Both the position numbers and the translations under genes were made by a program. This document shows, one piece after another, positions 1 through 5,767 of a stretch of DNA of 6,287 bases. Numbering within the stretch: the stretch's first letter is position 1; every line of letters starts with the position of its first letter. Origin of the DNA: an uncultured Robiginitomaculum sp. (GTDB taxonomy: Bacteria > Pseudomonadota > Alphaproteobacteria > Caulobacterales > Maricaulaceae); the NCBI GenBank assembly GCA_938003555.1, contig CALKXN010000110.1:1-6287 (forward strand). The letters run 5' to 3'. Below the pieces are notes generated by a model, which had not been told where the DNA came from, did no database searches, and worked only from the letters and a program-made list of their open reading frames with translations.

Positions 1-1
1 G

Positions 2-64
2 GTAACAGCTAACAAATTCGTAGATTTTGTGAATATGCTGCTGCAAAAAATTGAGAGAGATTAG
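2..64 (+). CDS. Possible C-terminal end of an unidentified protein (partial)
   Basis: An open frame enters from the left edge and ends at TAG 62-64. It encodes 20 residues, VTANKFVDFVNMLLQKIERD, an amphipathic helix-like tail with a charged end. No family can be named from so little. It is supported only by being open to the edge, by plausible composition, and by the change to clearly non-coding sequence after the stop. It would converge on the leftward tRNA. It could equally be chance, since a 20-codon open stretch is not significant on its own. Confidence 0.3.
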   Translation, partial: VTANKFVDFVNMLLQKIERD

Positions 65-125
65 GCTTAAATTTCTACAGAAGTTTTTAAGTAAAGTTTC
101 GCCATCAGTCGCAAATAATCTCCAC

Positions 126-234
126 AGCCCGCCTACGCCAAGGCTTCGGCGCGCATCCTTCGCGCACATATTTTTAAGTTCATGAGAATATTTGGATGGC
201 CTGCCATCCGAAGCCCCAACGGGGCGAAGGATGG
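126..234. repeat. Cluster of GC-rich palindromes (REP-like) downstream of the tRNA
   Basis: Several inverted repeats lie in this gene-free stretch. GGATGG 194-199 pairs with CCATCC 204-209, and the pairing extends to GGATGGC/GCCATCC. CCATCC 204-209 can instead pair with GGATGG 229-234, enclosing GCCCC 213-217 / GGGGC 221-225 with an AAC loop and a symmetric GAA/GAA internal loop. CATCCTTCGC 154-163 is a perfect 10-base inverted copy of GCGAAGGATG 224-233. The block resembles a dispersed palindromic intergenic element, but copy number in the genome cannot be judged here. The right arm reaches into the encoded CCA of the tRNA. No T-run follows any of the hairpins, so this is not a canonical terminator. 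The flanking part, 65-125, is AT-rich and shows nothing clear. Confidence 0.5.
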
Positions 235-308
235 TAGTGAGAGTGAGACTTGAACTCACGACCTCAGGATTATGAGTCCTGCGCTCTAACCAGCTGAGCT
301 ACCCCACC
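232..308 (-). tRNA. tRNA with CAU anticodon (elongator Met, or Ile2 if lysidine-modified)
   Basis: A complete 77-nt cloverleaf reads leftward with the CCA encoded. The acceptor GGTGGGG pairs with TCTCACT over seven pairs, three of them G-U, including an unusual G1-U72. The D arm is GCTC/GAGC, the anticodon stem CAGGA/TCCTG with loop CTCATAA, the variable loop AGGTC, and the T arm GTGAG/CTCAC with loop TTCAAGT. The discriminator is A. The anticodon is CAT. It is not the initiator: the three consecutive G-C pairs next to the anticodon loop are missing (A31-T39 closes the stem) and position 1 is paired. Elongator methionine and the AUA-reading isoleucine tRNA (C34 converted to lysidine by TilS) share this anticodon, and I cannot separate them with confidence from sequence alone. 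Confidence 0.93.
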
Positions 309-347
309 TTACCAAGGTGTATCCGAGCATTCGCCGGACAGGCGCGC

Positions 348-376
348 CATATAGGCAAAAAAATACGCCCTGCCAA
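348..376 (-). promoter_or_regulatory. Candidate sigma70-type promoter for the tRNA
   Basis: Read leftward, TTGGCA (376-371) and TATATG (353-348) are separated by exactly 17 bases. The -35 matches the consensus at 5 of 6 positions and the -10 at 4 of 6. The bases after the -10 are GCGCGCC, the GC-rich discriminator expected at a stringently controlled stable-RNA promoter. Transcription would begin near 341, leaving a leader of about 33 nt before the tRNA. The tRNA needs its own start because the terminator of the lipid A operon lies just upstream. The match is made by eye only. Confidence 0.5.
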
Positions 377-383
377 GGGGCGT
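357..383 (-). terminator. Intrinsic terminator of the lipid A operon
   Basis: In the leftward transcript a 6-bp GC-rich stem, ACGCCC (383-378) with GGGCGT (370-365), encloses a 7-base loop. It is followed by one A and a run of seven T (363-357). It begins only 8 bases after the stop codon of the last operon gene, as expected for a factor-independent terminator closing the four-gene leftward unit. Its loop and left-hand side also contain the candidate -35 hexamer of the downstream tRNA. Confidence 0.85.
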
Positions 384-390
384 CTTGCAG

Positions 391-1302
391 CTATTGCTCT
401 TTTTTATAATGGGACTTGTCCCAGCGGCGATGGCTCCAGAACCATTGATCCGGATGGGCGGTAATCCAGCCCTCAATCACGGCTGTAATATCTTCAGTGC
501 CTTTGCGGATTTTGGCATGGCGATCTCCGTCTGTGGCCAGCCTTATCGGCGGATAGACAGTGGCATGGAAGCGCGCCCCGCGCGTGCGCACAACATTCAT
601 CGGCACGAAAGCCGCGCCGGTATTCAGCGCGAGCCGCGTTGGCCCCGGCGCAGTCATGGCGGGGTGACCGAAGAAATCAACGGCGATGCCTTCATTGAAT
701 TTTTGATCATTCATAATCCCTACAGACCAGCCCTCTTTGAGGGCGATCATCAATTCTTTGGCGCCGCGCGGGCCGGATTTGGCGGTCATTAAGTCCACGC
801 CAAAATCCGCGCGTTGTTTACGAATACGAGCGTCAAAATAAGGATTGTTAAGCGGGCGATAGGTGATACGCATTTTTAGGCCCGAATGGGCGAGCGCGAC
901 ATTGAGCATTTCCCAATTGGCAAAATGCCCGCCGACCATCACGGCGGCTTGGCCGGCCTCGATCAGGGCTTTGAAATGCTCCGTCCCCGACACAGTTACG
1001 CGCTCGCCCATACGCAATCGGCCAATGAACATAAATTCGGCAAAGGTGCGGCCCGTATTCTCCCACTGCGCTTTGGCGGTGGCTTTGATCTTGGCCTCAT
1101 CCCAACCCGGAAAGGCGGTGCGCAGCCCCGTCAGCACGATATGCTGCTTGCTTGTCAGCGGGCCAATGCATTTAAGCACCGCCCCGCCCAGCCAGCTAAT
1201 CGCGTCTATCGGCAGCCAGCACAGCAGCAGGCGCAAAAAATCGTAGGCCAGGACTTCGCCGCGCCATTTTAATTTTTGAAAAATTGTAACCCCATCAGCC
1301 AT
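391..1302 (-). CDS. lpxL: Lipid A late (secondary) acyltransferase, LpxL/HtrB family
   Basis: This enzyme transfers a fatty acyl chain from acyl-ACP onto the hydroxyl of a primary acyl chain of Kdo-lipid A at the inner-membrane cytoplasmic face. The 303-residue length fits the family (about 300-310). Residues 20-43 form a hydrophobic N-terminal anchor. The catalytic HX4E motif is GGHFANWE at 124-131 (His126, Glu131). Further family blocks are NNPYFDARIRKQRADFG (152-168), NDQKFNEG plus the VDFFGHPA stretch (198-216), and a C-terminal HPDQWFWSHRRWDK (283-296). It is last in the operon, 9 bases after the lpxK stop, with no strong Shine-Dalgarno sequence, so translation probably depends on coupling. 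An intrinsic terminator follows. The acyl chain length and target position (LpxL, LpxM or a long-chain LpxXL type) cannot be told from sequence, so the symbol is a family-level choice. Confidence 0.88.
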   Translation of the reverse strand: MADGVTIFQKLKWRGEVLAYDFLRLLLCWLPIDAISWLGGAVLKCIGPLTSKQHIVLTGLRTAFPGWDEAKIKATAKAQWENTGRTFAEFMFIGRLRMGERVTVSGTEHFKALIEAGQAAVMVGGHFANWEMLNVALAHSGLKMRITYRPLNNPYFDARIRKQRADFGVDLMTAKSGPRGAKELMIALKEGWSVGIMNDQKFNEGIAVDFFGHPAMTAPGPTRLALNTGAAFVPMNVVRTRGARFHATVYPPIRLATDGDRHAKIRKGTEDITAVIEGWITAHPDQWFWSHRRWDKSHYKKEQ

Positions 1303-1312
1303 AGCAAAGGGC

Positions 1313-2323
1313 TTAGCGCGCTTTTTTGGCGCTGTCGATAATCGGGCTGAGCAGGCGCTCTAATGTCAGTTCATCTTGGAAAACGCAGCGCACGGGCCAG
1401 ACGGCCACATATTGACGAAGCGCCGAAGGGAGACGGACAAAGTCTTTTTCCGTGGTGACCAAATGCGCTTTATATTCGCGCGCCATATCTTGGAGATGTT
1501 TGATATCTGCGGGGGTGTAGGCATGGTGATCCGCAAAGCTCATACCCTCCACAAGCTCTGCGCCCGCCGCGCGCAGGGCGTCGAAGAATTTATTGGGCCG
1601 CCCAATCCCGGCAAAGGCAAATAAAGGCCCGCGCGGCAGCGGCGCAGTTGGCGTAAGATAGGCTTCAATGACTGGTAAATATCCGAACTGATCACTGAGG
1701 CTCTGCGCGATTTTATATTCGCGGTTCGGCTTCATGACGATCACGACGTCCGTGCGCGCCATCGCGCGGGCCACAGGCTCGCGCAAAGGCCCAGCCGGGA
1801 TAACGCGGCCATTTCCAAAACCTGTTTCGCCGTCGACAACCAAGATGGACAAGGCCTTATCCAGAGAAGGGTTTTGGTGACCGTCATCCATAACAATCAC
1901 TTGCGCGCCCGACGCGACCATGGCGCGCGCGCCGTCAACGCGCGATACAGCAACCCATGCCGGAGCGCGTGCCGCGAGCAGCAAAGGCTCATCGCCGACC
2001 TCTTTGGCCGTGTGATCGGCGCTGACTTTCATGGGCCCGCGTTCTGTTCCGCCATAACCGCGCGACAGCGCTTCGGCGCGAATTTTCTGCGCGCGGATCA
2101 TGGATAGAATTTCAGCCGCCACAGGCGTCTTGCCCGTGCCGCCCGCTGTGGCATTACCAACGCATATGACAGGAATGCCCGGATCATAGGGCGTGGTCGT
2201 GTCGATGCGGCGTTTCGTAAAATAAGCATAGAGCCAAGATGCAGGCATCAACAGCGTGCGCAGCCCGGGCGCCGCGTCGCGGCCTTCGGTTCGGTTCCAA
2301 AACTCAGGGGCTTGGAATTTCAT
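1313..2323 (-). CDS. lpxK: Tetraacyldisaccharide 4'-kinase LpxK
   Basis: LpxK phosphorylates the 4' position of the tetra-acylated disaccharide 1-phosphate with ATP, giving lipid IVA. It is a peripheral inner-membrane P-loop kinase. The 336-residue length is normal. The Walker A block GNATAGGTGKTP lies at 56-67 with Lys65. It is followed by SRGYGG (87-92), GDEP (110-113), the Asp pair of the family DDG-x-Q motif (DDGHQN, 146-151), IPAGPLREP (175-183), FAGIGRP (237-243), ADHHAYT (264-270) carrying the family's conserved His, and TTEKDFVRL (290-298). The position that is usually Phe or Leu in DDG-x-Q is His here. The start ATG overlaps the waaA stop as ATGA and has a good GGAG Shine-Dalgarno at 2331-2334 with a 7-base spacer, which supports this start and translational coupling. 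Identification is firm. Confidence 0.97.
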   Translation of the reverse strand: MKFQAPEFWNRTEGRDAAPGLRTLLMPASWLYAYFTKRRIDTTTPYDPGIPVICVGNATAGGTGKTPVAAEILSMIRAQKIRAEALSRGYGGTERGPMKVSADHTAKEVGDEPLLLAARAPAWVAVSRVDGARAMVASGAQVIVMDDGHQNPSLDKALSILVVDGETGFGNGRVIPAGPLREPVARAMARTDVVIVMKPNREYKIAQSLSDQFGYLPVIEAYLTPTAPLPRGPLFAFAGIGRPNKFFDALRAAGAELVEGMSFADHHAYTPADIKHLQDMAREYKAHLVTTEKDFVRLPSALRQYVAVWPVRCVFQDELTLERLLSPIIDSAKKAR

Positions 2324-3603
2324 CGTATCACTCCATCGGGCAAATAAGATTCCAGACCATGCCAGACTTTGTCCAGAACGTCATCTTGCGCCGCCGTGAA
2401 TTTTTGCGCCGCATGAATTTGCGCGCCTCGGCGGTTATCATCTTCCCATAATTCTAAAACGGACTCGGCAAGGCCTTCGGCGCTGCGCACGGTTTGAACC
2501 CCGCCGGCCGCGCTGAGTTTTCGGTACACATCGGCAAAGCTATCAACATGCTGGCCGGTCAGAACCGCGCTGCCTAGGCGTGCAGGCTCCAGCGGATTAT
2601 GCCCGGATAAACCTTCGGTTAAACTCCCCCCGACCAATGATACATTCGCCAAACGATATGCTAGCCCCAATTGCCCCATTTTGGGGATAAGGATAATATC
2701 TGTCCCGGGCAGCACATCTTCGGCATATCCTGTTTGCGTATAGCCAAGTCCTTGGCCGTCAATCAGGCGGGCCACCCGGGCGCTGCGTTCAGGGTGGCGC
2801 GGCGCAAGGATCAAAAGCGCGTCAGGTTTTTCAGCCCGAATTAATCCATGCGCGGCAAGGATAATTTCGTCTTCACCCTCATGCGTGCTGGCCGCGCACC
2901 AGATGGGGCGGCCCGTAAGCTGCGCGCGGTGCGCGGCAAGGCTGCCGACATCGACATCCAGCGGCGCGCCTGCATATTTTAAATTCCCCAACACGGAAAT
3001 CGGCGCGCCCGTAATATCAGACAACCCTTGGGCTGTGCGATCATCGGCCGCCAAAATCGCGCTGAATTTTGAAAATATATATTTGGCAAATGTTTTACGC
3101 TTGGCCCAGCCTGATAGAGACTTTTCGCTCATGCGGGCATTGATCAAAACGCATGGAATATCACGCGCGGTAGTTTCACTTAAAAGGTTCGGCCAAATTT
3201 CACTCTCGGCCCATAGCGCGACATCCGGCCTCCAATGCTCCAAAAACTGCGCCGCATATTTCGGAACGTCCAGCGGGACGTATTGATGCAGCGCGCCTTT
3301 AGGGAGCTTATCCTGCATCATCTGCGCGCTGGTCACTGTTCCTGTCGTCACAAGGACATGCGCGCCGCGCTCTGTCAGGCGTTTAATCAAAGGCAGCATC
3401 ATAACGGACTCGCCCACGCTGGCCCCGTGCACCCACAGAAGCGGGCCTGCGGGCCGCGCGATAGAGGCGCGTCCAAAGCGCTCATCTTGACGCGAGGCAT
3501 CTTCTTTACCCGTCCCGACGCGGCGCTTTAAATAAGGCTTCGCGGCAACAGATAATAGCTGAGAGAGGGCGCGGTAAGCGCGATAGGTCAGGGCCGCGCT
3601 CAT
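2320..3603 (-). CDS. waaA: 3-deoxy-D-manno-octulosonic acid (Kdo) transferase WaaA/KdtA
   Basis: WaaA transfers Kdo from CMP-Kdo to lipid IVA, the first inner-core step of LPS, and is held at the inner membrane by its N-terminus. It has 427 residues, the usual family size. The N-terminal GT30 domain shows ERFGR (41-45), WVHGASVGE (57-65, with Glu65 at the position of the family's catalytic Glu), VTTGTVTSAQMM (85-96), YVPLDVP (108-114) and ESEIWPN (133-139). The C-terminal CMP-Kdo-binding half shows STHEGED (239-245), LAPRHPER (266-273), GGSL (325-328) and GHNPLEPARLG (334-344). The start overlaps the end of the DUF374 gene by 4 bases (ATGA at 3603-3600), and the stop overlaps lpxK in the same way. 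Whether it adds one, two or more Kdo residues cannot be read from sequence. Confidence 0.97.
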   Translation of the reverse strand: MSAALTYRAYRALSQLLSVAAKPYLKRRVGTGKEDASRQDERFGRASIARPAGPLLWVHGASVGESVMMLPLIKRLTERGAHVLVTTGTVTSAQMMQDKLPKGALHQYVPLDVPKYAAQFLEHWRPDVALWAESEIWPNLLSETTARDIPCVLINARMSEKSLSGWAKRKTFAKYIFSKFSAILAADDRTAQGLSDITGAPISVLGNLKYAGAPLDVDVGSLAAHRAQLTGRPIWCAASTHEGEDEIILAAHGLIRAEKPDALLILAPRHPERSARVARLIDGQGLGYTQTGYAEDVLPGTDIILIPKMGQLGLAYRLANVSLVGGSLTEGLSGHNPLEPARLGSAVLTGQHVDSFADVYRKLSAAGGVQTVRSAEGLAESVLELWEDDNRRGAQIHAAQKFTAAQDDVLDKVWHGLESYLPDGVIR

Positions 3604-4415
3604 GAGATATCCCGCGCTTTTTCCGGTGAGATCTTCTTTTGATCGCCATCATCATTGATACGGGCTTTTTTGCGGCTATCAGCGGGCTGCACAATTTCTT
3701 TGCCCACAAGTTCATCTGCGCGTTGGTTGGCCGCAATCAATCGTGTTTCCATGAGCGCCGTCGCGGCCTTTAAATCTTGGGCGCTTGCATTTTCATCAAC
3801 TTTAATCGTCTCGCCCCAGATGATCGCGCCGCGTCCAAAGGGCAGCGGGAACATAAACCGATCCCAACTCTTGAACAGAATACGGTTTCGTGTGGACAAT
3901 GCATAGGGCAGCATGCGGCTGCCTGTCAGACGCGCCAAACGCGCCGGACCGGGACCGCAGCGCATACGCGGGCCGCGCGGGCCATCAGGGGTAATCACGA
4001 CAACGCCGCCCCCTTTGATATGATCGACCATTTGCATCATCGCGCTTGTCCCGCCGCGATTCTTATCGCTACCCGCCCGGCGCGAACTGCCGCGAATAAC
4101 CGACAGGCCCAATCTGCGCGCTACAGTCGAGACGAAATTTCCATCATTGCTCTGGCTAATCAAAATGGCGGGATGTTGATATTTTTTCGACCACCCGGAA
4201 TTACAGATCAAGAACCGCCCATGCCACACACAGCCAATGAGGCCTTCGCCGCTATCCCAAATCGGCTGAACGTGCTCTATGCCCTCAACAGTCCAGCGCG
4301 TCGTGCGTTTAACCACAGCCATATAGCCCGCCAAAACCGTGGCCAGCATATTTTGTGTCACATTATGACGAAGGATGGATTTGAACACCTGCGCACTCCC
4401 TGCTATGGGCGGCAT
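3600..4415 (-). CDS. DUF374 lysophospholipid/lipid A acyltransferase-like protein
   Basis: This is a member of the DUF374 branch of the LPLAT acyltransferases. The signature blocks are CVWHGRFL (62-69), SQSNDGNF (87-94), VIRGSSRRAG (106-115), the glycine-rich segment before TPDGPRGPR (142-150), and WDRFMFPLPFGRG (184-196). The N-terminal region is moderately hydrophobic and fits membrane association. After about residue 240 there is an extra, highly charged tail of about 30 residues beyond the usual family end. From published work as I recall it, the epsilonproteobacterial lipid A acyltransferase LpxJ belongs to DUF374. Placement as first gene of a waaA-lpxK-lpxL operon supports a lipid A role here, but that is inference. 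Start: ATG 4415 is the longest option. GTG at 4388 (residue 10) has AGGGAG seven bases upstream and may be the true start. Confidence 0.85.
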   Translation of the reverse strand: MPPIAGSAQVFKSILRHNVTQNMLATVLAGYMAVVKRTTRWTVEGIEHVQPIWDSGEGLIGCVWHGRFLICNSGWSKKYQHPAILISQSNDGNFVSTVARRLGLSVIRGSSRRAGSDKNRGGTSAMMQMVDHIKGGGVVVITPDGPRGPRMRCGPGPARLARLTGSRMLPYALSTRNRILFKSWDRFMFPLPFGRGAIIWGETIKVDENASAQDLKAATALMETRLIAANQRADELVGKEIVQPADSRKKARINDDGDQKKISPEKARDIS

Positions 4416-4489
4416 AGCTTAGCCTGCGCCGTATTCCAATAGGCGCTGATATGGCGCATCAGTTAAGAAAAACAAGAGCAAGGCCCCAT
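4376..4489. promoter_or_regulatory. Divergent promoter region between the lipid A operon and the phosphatase gene
   Basis: The two transcription units diverge here, so both starts must lie in or near this stretch. Only weak hexamer pairs are visible. Rightward there is TTGAAC (4381-4386), 17 bases, then TATGGG (4404-4409). Leftward there is TTGTTT (4475-4470), 18 bases, then TATCAG (4451-4446). Neither is a good consensus match, and I could not identify an operator or regulator site. If the GTG at 4388 and the ATG at 4490 are the true starts, the spacer is 101 bases rather than 35, which leaves more normal room for two promoters. Confidence 0.25.
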
Positions 4490-5152
4490 ATGCCCCTGGA
4501 TTTAAACATTGCCGCAGATCGCAAACTCGCCCGCAAAGAGCTGATTTGGGGGGATCACGGCTTTCTGCGTTACCGATTCTCCAATTTACACGAAATTGGC
4601 GAGGGCATGTGGCGGGCCAATCAACCCTCACCGGAACAGCTTGAAGCCTATGCCAAGCGCGGGATAAAAACCATATTGAACCTGCGCGGCGAAAGCGAGA
4701 AAGGCTATTATCTTCTCGAGAAAGAAGCCTGCAAGGCCTTGGGCCTGACATTGATTAATTATCAAGTCTATTCGCGCGACACGCCAAAAAAAGCGGCGAT
4801 CCATGATTTGAAAAAAATCTATGCCGACATGGACTATCCGGCGTTGATGCATTGCAAATCCGGCGCTGACCGCACTGGCCTTGCGGGCGTGCTATTTGCC
4901 CATTTCCAATTGGGCAAACCGATAAAGGACGCATTGGAGCAGTTACGCCTAAAATATCTACATGTGCGCCAAGGCAAAACAGGTATGCTTGATTTCTTTT
5001 TCGAGGATTATCTGCGTTATCAAGAGGATGGCGGGGCGCTATCATTTCTAGACTGGGTCGATGAAATTTATGACCCCGCCGAAGTCAAAGCTCGGTTTAT
5101 GTCCGGATGGATTGGCAATACATTTACCGACAAAATACTTCGTCGTGAGTAG
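4451..5152 (+). CDS. Cysteine-type tyrosine/dual-specificity phosphatase family protein
   Basis: A 233-residue protein with a single PTP-like domain. The phosphate-binding loop is HCKSGADRTG at 134-143, the CX5R signature with nucleophile Cys135 and Arg141. The likely general acid is Asp110 in YSRDTP. Upstream blocks typical of this group are WRANQPSPEQLEAYAKRGIKT (split at 54-63 and 64-74) and ILNLRGE (75-81). There is no signal peptide or membrane segment, so it should be cytoplasmic or peripheral. It is divergent from the lipid A operon and upstream of rsmD. A related type of alphaproteobacterial phosphatase, Caulobacter CtpA, has been linked to lipid A and envelope integrity, so lipid A phosphate or another envelope substrate is possible; protein tyrosine phosphatase activity remains the alternative. 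Start: ATG 4451 has only AGG upstream, while ATG 4490 (residue 14) has AAGG five bases upstream and is a serious alternative. Confidence 0.88.
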   Translation: MAHQLRKTRARPHMPLDLNIAADRKLARKELIWGDHGFLRYRFSNLHEIGEGMWRANQPSPEQLEAYAKRGIKTILNLRGESEKGYYLLEKEACKALGLTLINYQVYSRDTPKKAAIHDLKKIYADMDYPALMHCKSGADRTGLAGVLFAHFQLGKPIKDALEQLRLKYLHVRQGKTGMLDFFFEDYLRYQEDGGALSFLDWVDEIYDPAEVKARFMSGWIGNTFTDKILRRE

Positions 5153-5187
5153 CCGGGTCGTGAGCAACCGAGTCGTGAACAAAGTGG
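5143..5187 (+). repeat. Three degenerate 15-bp tandem units across the phosphatase stop codon
   Basis: The units are TCGTGAGTAGCCGGG (5143-5157), TCGTGAGCAACCGAG (5158-5172) and TCGTGAACAAAGTGG (5173-5187). The first seven bases are TCGTGAG or TCGTGAA in all three. Units 1 and 2 match at 12 of 15 positions and the third is more worn. The phosphatase TAG lies inside unit 1. The unit length is a multiple of three, so the frame is kept across the whole spacer up to the rsmD ATG. It looks like local slippage duplication. No protein-binding role is evident. Confidence 0.7.
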
Positions 5188-5197
5188 GATACACATA

Positions 5198-5767
5198 ATG
5201 CGTATTGTAAGCGGAAAAATGCGCGGGCGAAATATTATCGCGCCGCGCGGACGCGGGACGCGGCCCACATCAGATCAGGCGCGCGAGTCCATCTTTAATA
5301 TTTTGTCCCACGCCGATTACGGCGTCCCTATTGAAGACGGGATCGTGGCCGATATATTTGCAGGTTCCGGCGCGCTGGGTCTTGAGGCGATATCGCGCGG
5401 CGCGGCCTTTTGCCTATTCGTCGAAACGGCGCCCGATGCGCGCGCAGCCATTCGCGAAAATGTTGATAAAATGGGGCTGGGCGGCGTGACGCGCCTGCAC
5501 CGCCGCGATGCCACCAAGCTTCGCATAGAGCCTAATAATCTACGCGGCCCGTTCACGCATGTGTTTATTGACCCGCCCTATGGTAAAGGGTTAGGCGCGC
5601 CTGTCTTGCGTAAATTAAAAGACCAATCGCTGCTAACGCCAAACGCCGTTATTATGTACGAAATGGGAAATGATGAACCCGATCCAGAGATTAAGGGGTT
5701 TAACATTCGTGACATTCGCCAATGGGGCAAAGCCAAAGTCGTGTTTTTAGAGGTTCAAAATGGATAA
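5198..5767 (+). CDS. rsmD: 16S rRNA (guanine966-N2)-methyltransferase RsmD
   Basis: RsmD methylates N2 of G966 in helix 31 of 16S rRNA, using S-adenosylmethionine, during 30S assembly in the cytoplasm. The 189-residue length is typical. The N-terminus has the diagnostic start MRIVSGKMRGR followed by RPTSDQARESIFNIL (23-37). The SAM-binding motif I is DIFAGSGALGLEA (52-64), the acidic residue of motif II is Glu76 in FVE, RRDA lies at 102-105, and the catalytic N-methylation motif DPPYGKG is at 125-131. The start at 5198 is the first Met of the conserved N-terminus, with a modest GGGA Shine-Dalgarno 8 bases upstream. The frame stays open back to the phosphatase TAG, 15 codons earlier. The stop overlaps the next gene by 8 bases. 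Identification is firm. Confidence 0.97.
   Translation: MRIVSGKMRGRNIIAPRGRGTRPTSDQARESIFNILSHADYGVPIEDGIVADIFAGSGALGLEAISRGAAFCLFVETAPDARAAIRENVDKMGLGGVTRLHRRDATKLRIEPNNLRGPFTHVFIDPPYGKGLGAPVLRKLKDQSLLTPNAVIMYEMGNDEPDPEIKGFNIRDIRQWGKAKVVFLEVQNG

Noticed and set aside
66..91. AT-rich imperfect hairpin (CTTAAA 66-71 with TTTAAG 86-91) just after the possible left-edge gene
   Set aside because: The stem is short, bulged and AT-rich, with no T-run after it in the rightward direction. It is too weak to call a terminator.
385..792. 135-codon rightward open frame antisense to the lpxL gene
   Set aside because: It is antisense to conserved lpxL coding sequence, its start overlaps the operon stop and terminator side, and it shows no domain.
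3777..4442. 221-codon rightward open frame antisense to the DUF374 gene
   Set aside because: It lies fully opposite a gene with clear DUF374 motifs. Its product is rich in His, Arg, Ala and Thr with no recognisable domain, as expected of a shadow frame in DNA with this codon bias.
4413..4453. Riboswitch or operator in the divergent spacer
   Set aside because: No conserved structured-RNA motif or clear inverted repeat was seen. Only weak promoter-like hexamers are present.
341..5601. Four copies of the 8-bp palindrome GGCGCGCC (341, 2963, 3002, 5594)
   Set aside because: The three copies inside genes all encode Gly-Ala-Pro as GGC-GCG-CC, so codon bias explains them. The fourth is in the tRNA leader. 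There is no spacing or strand pattern suggesting a binding site.
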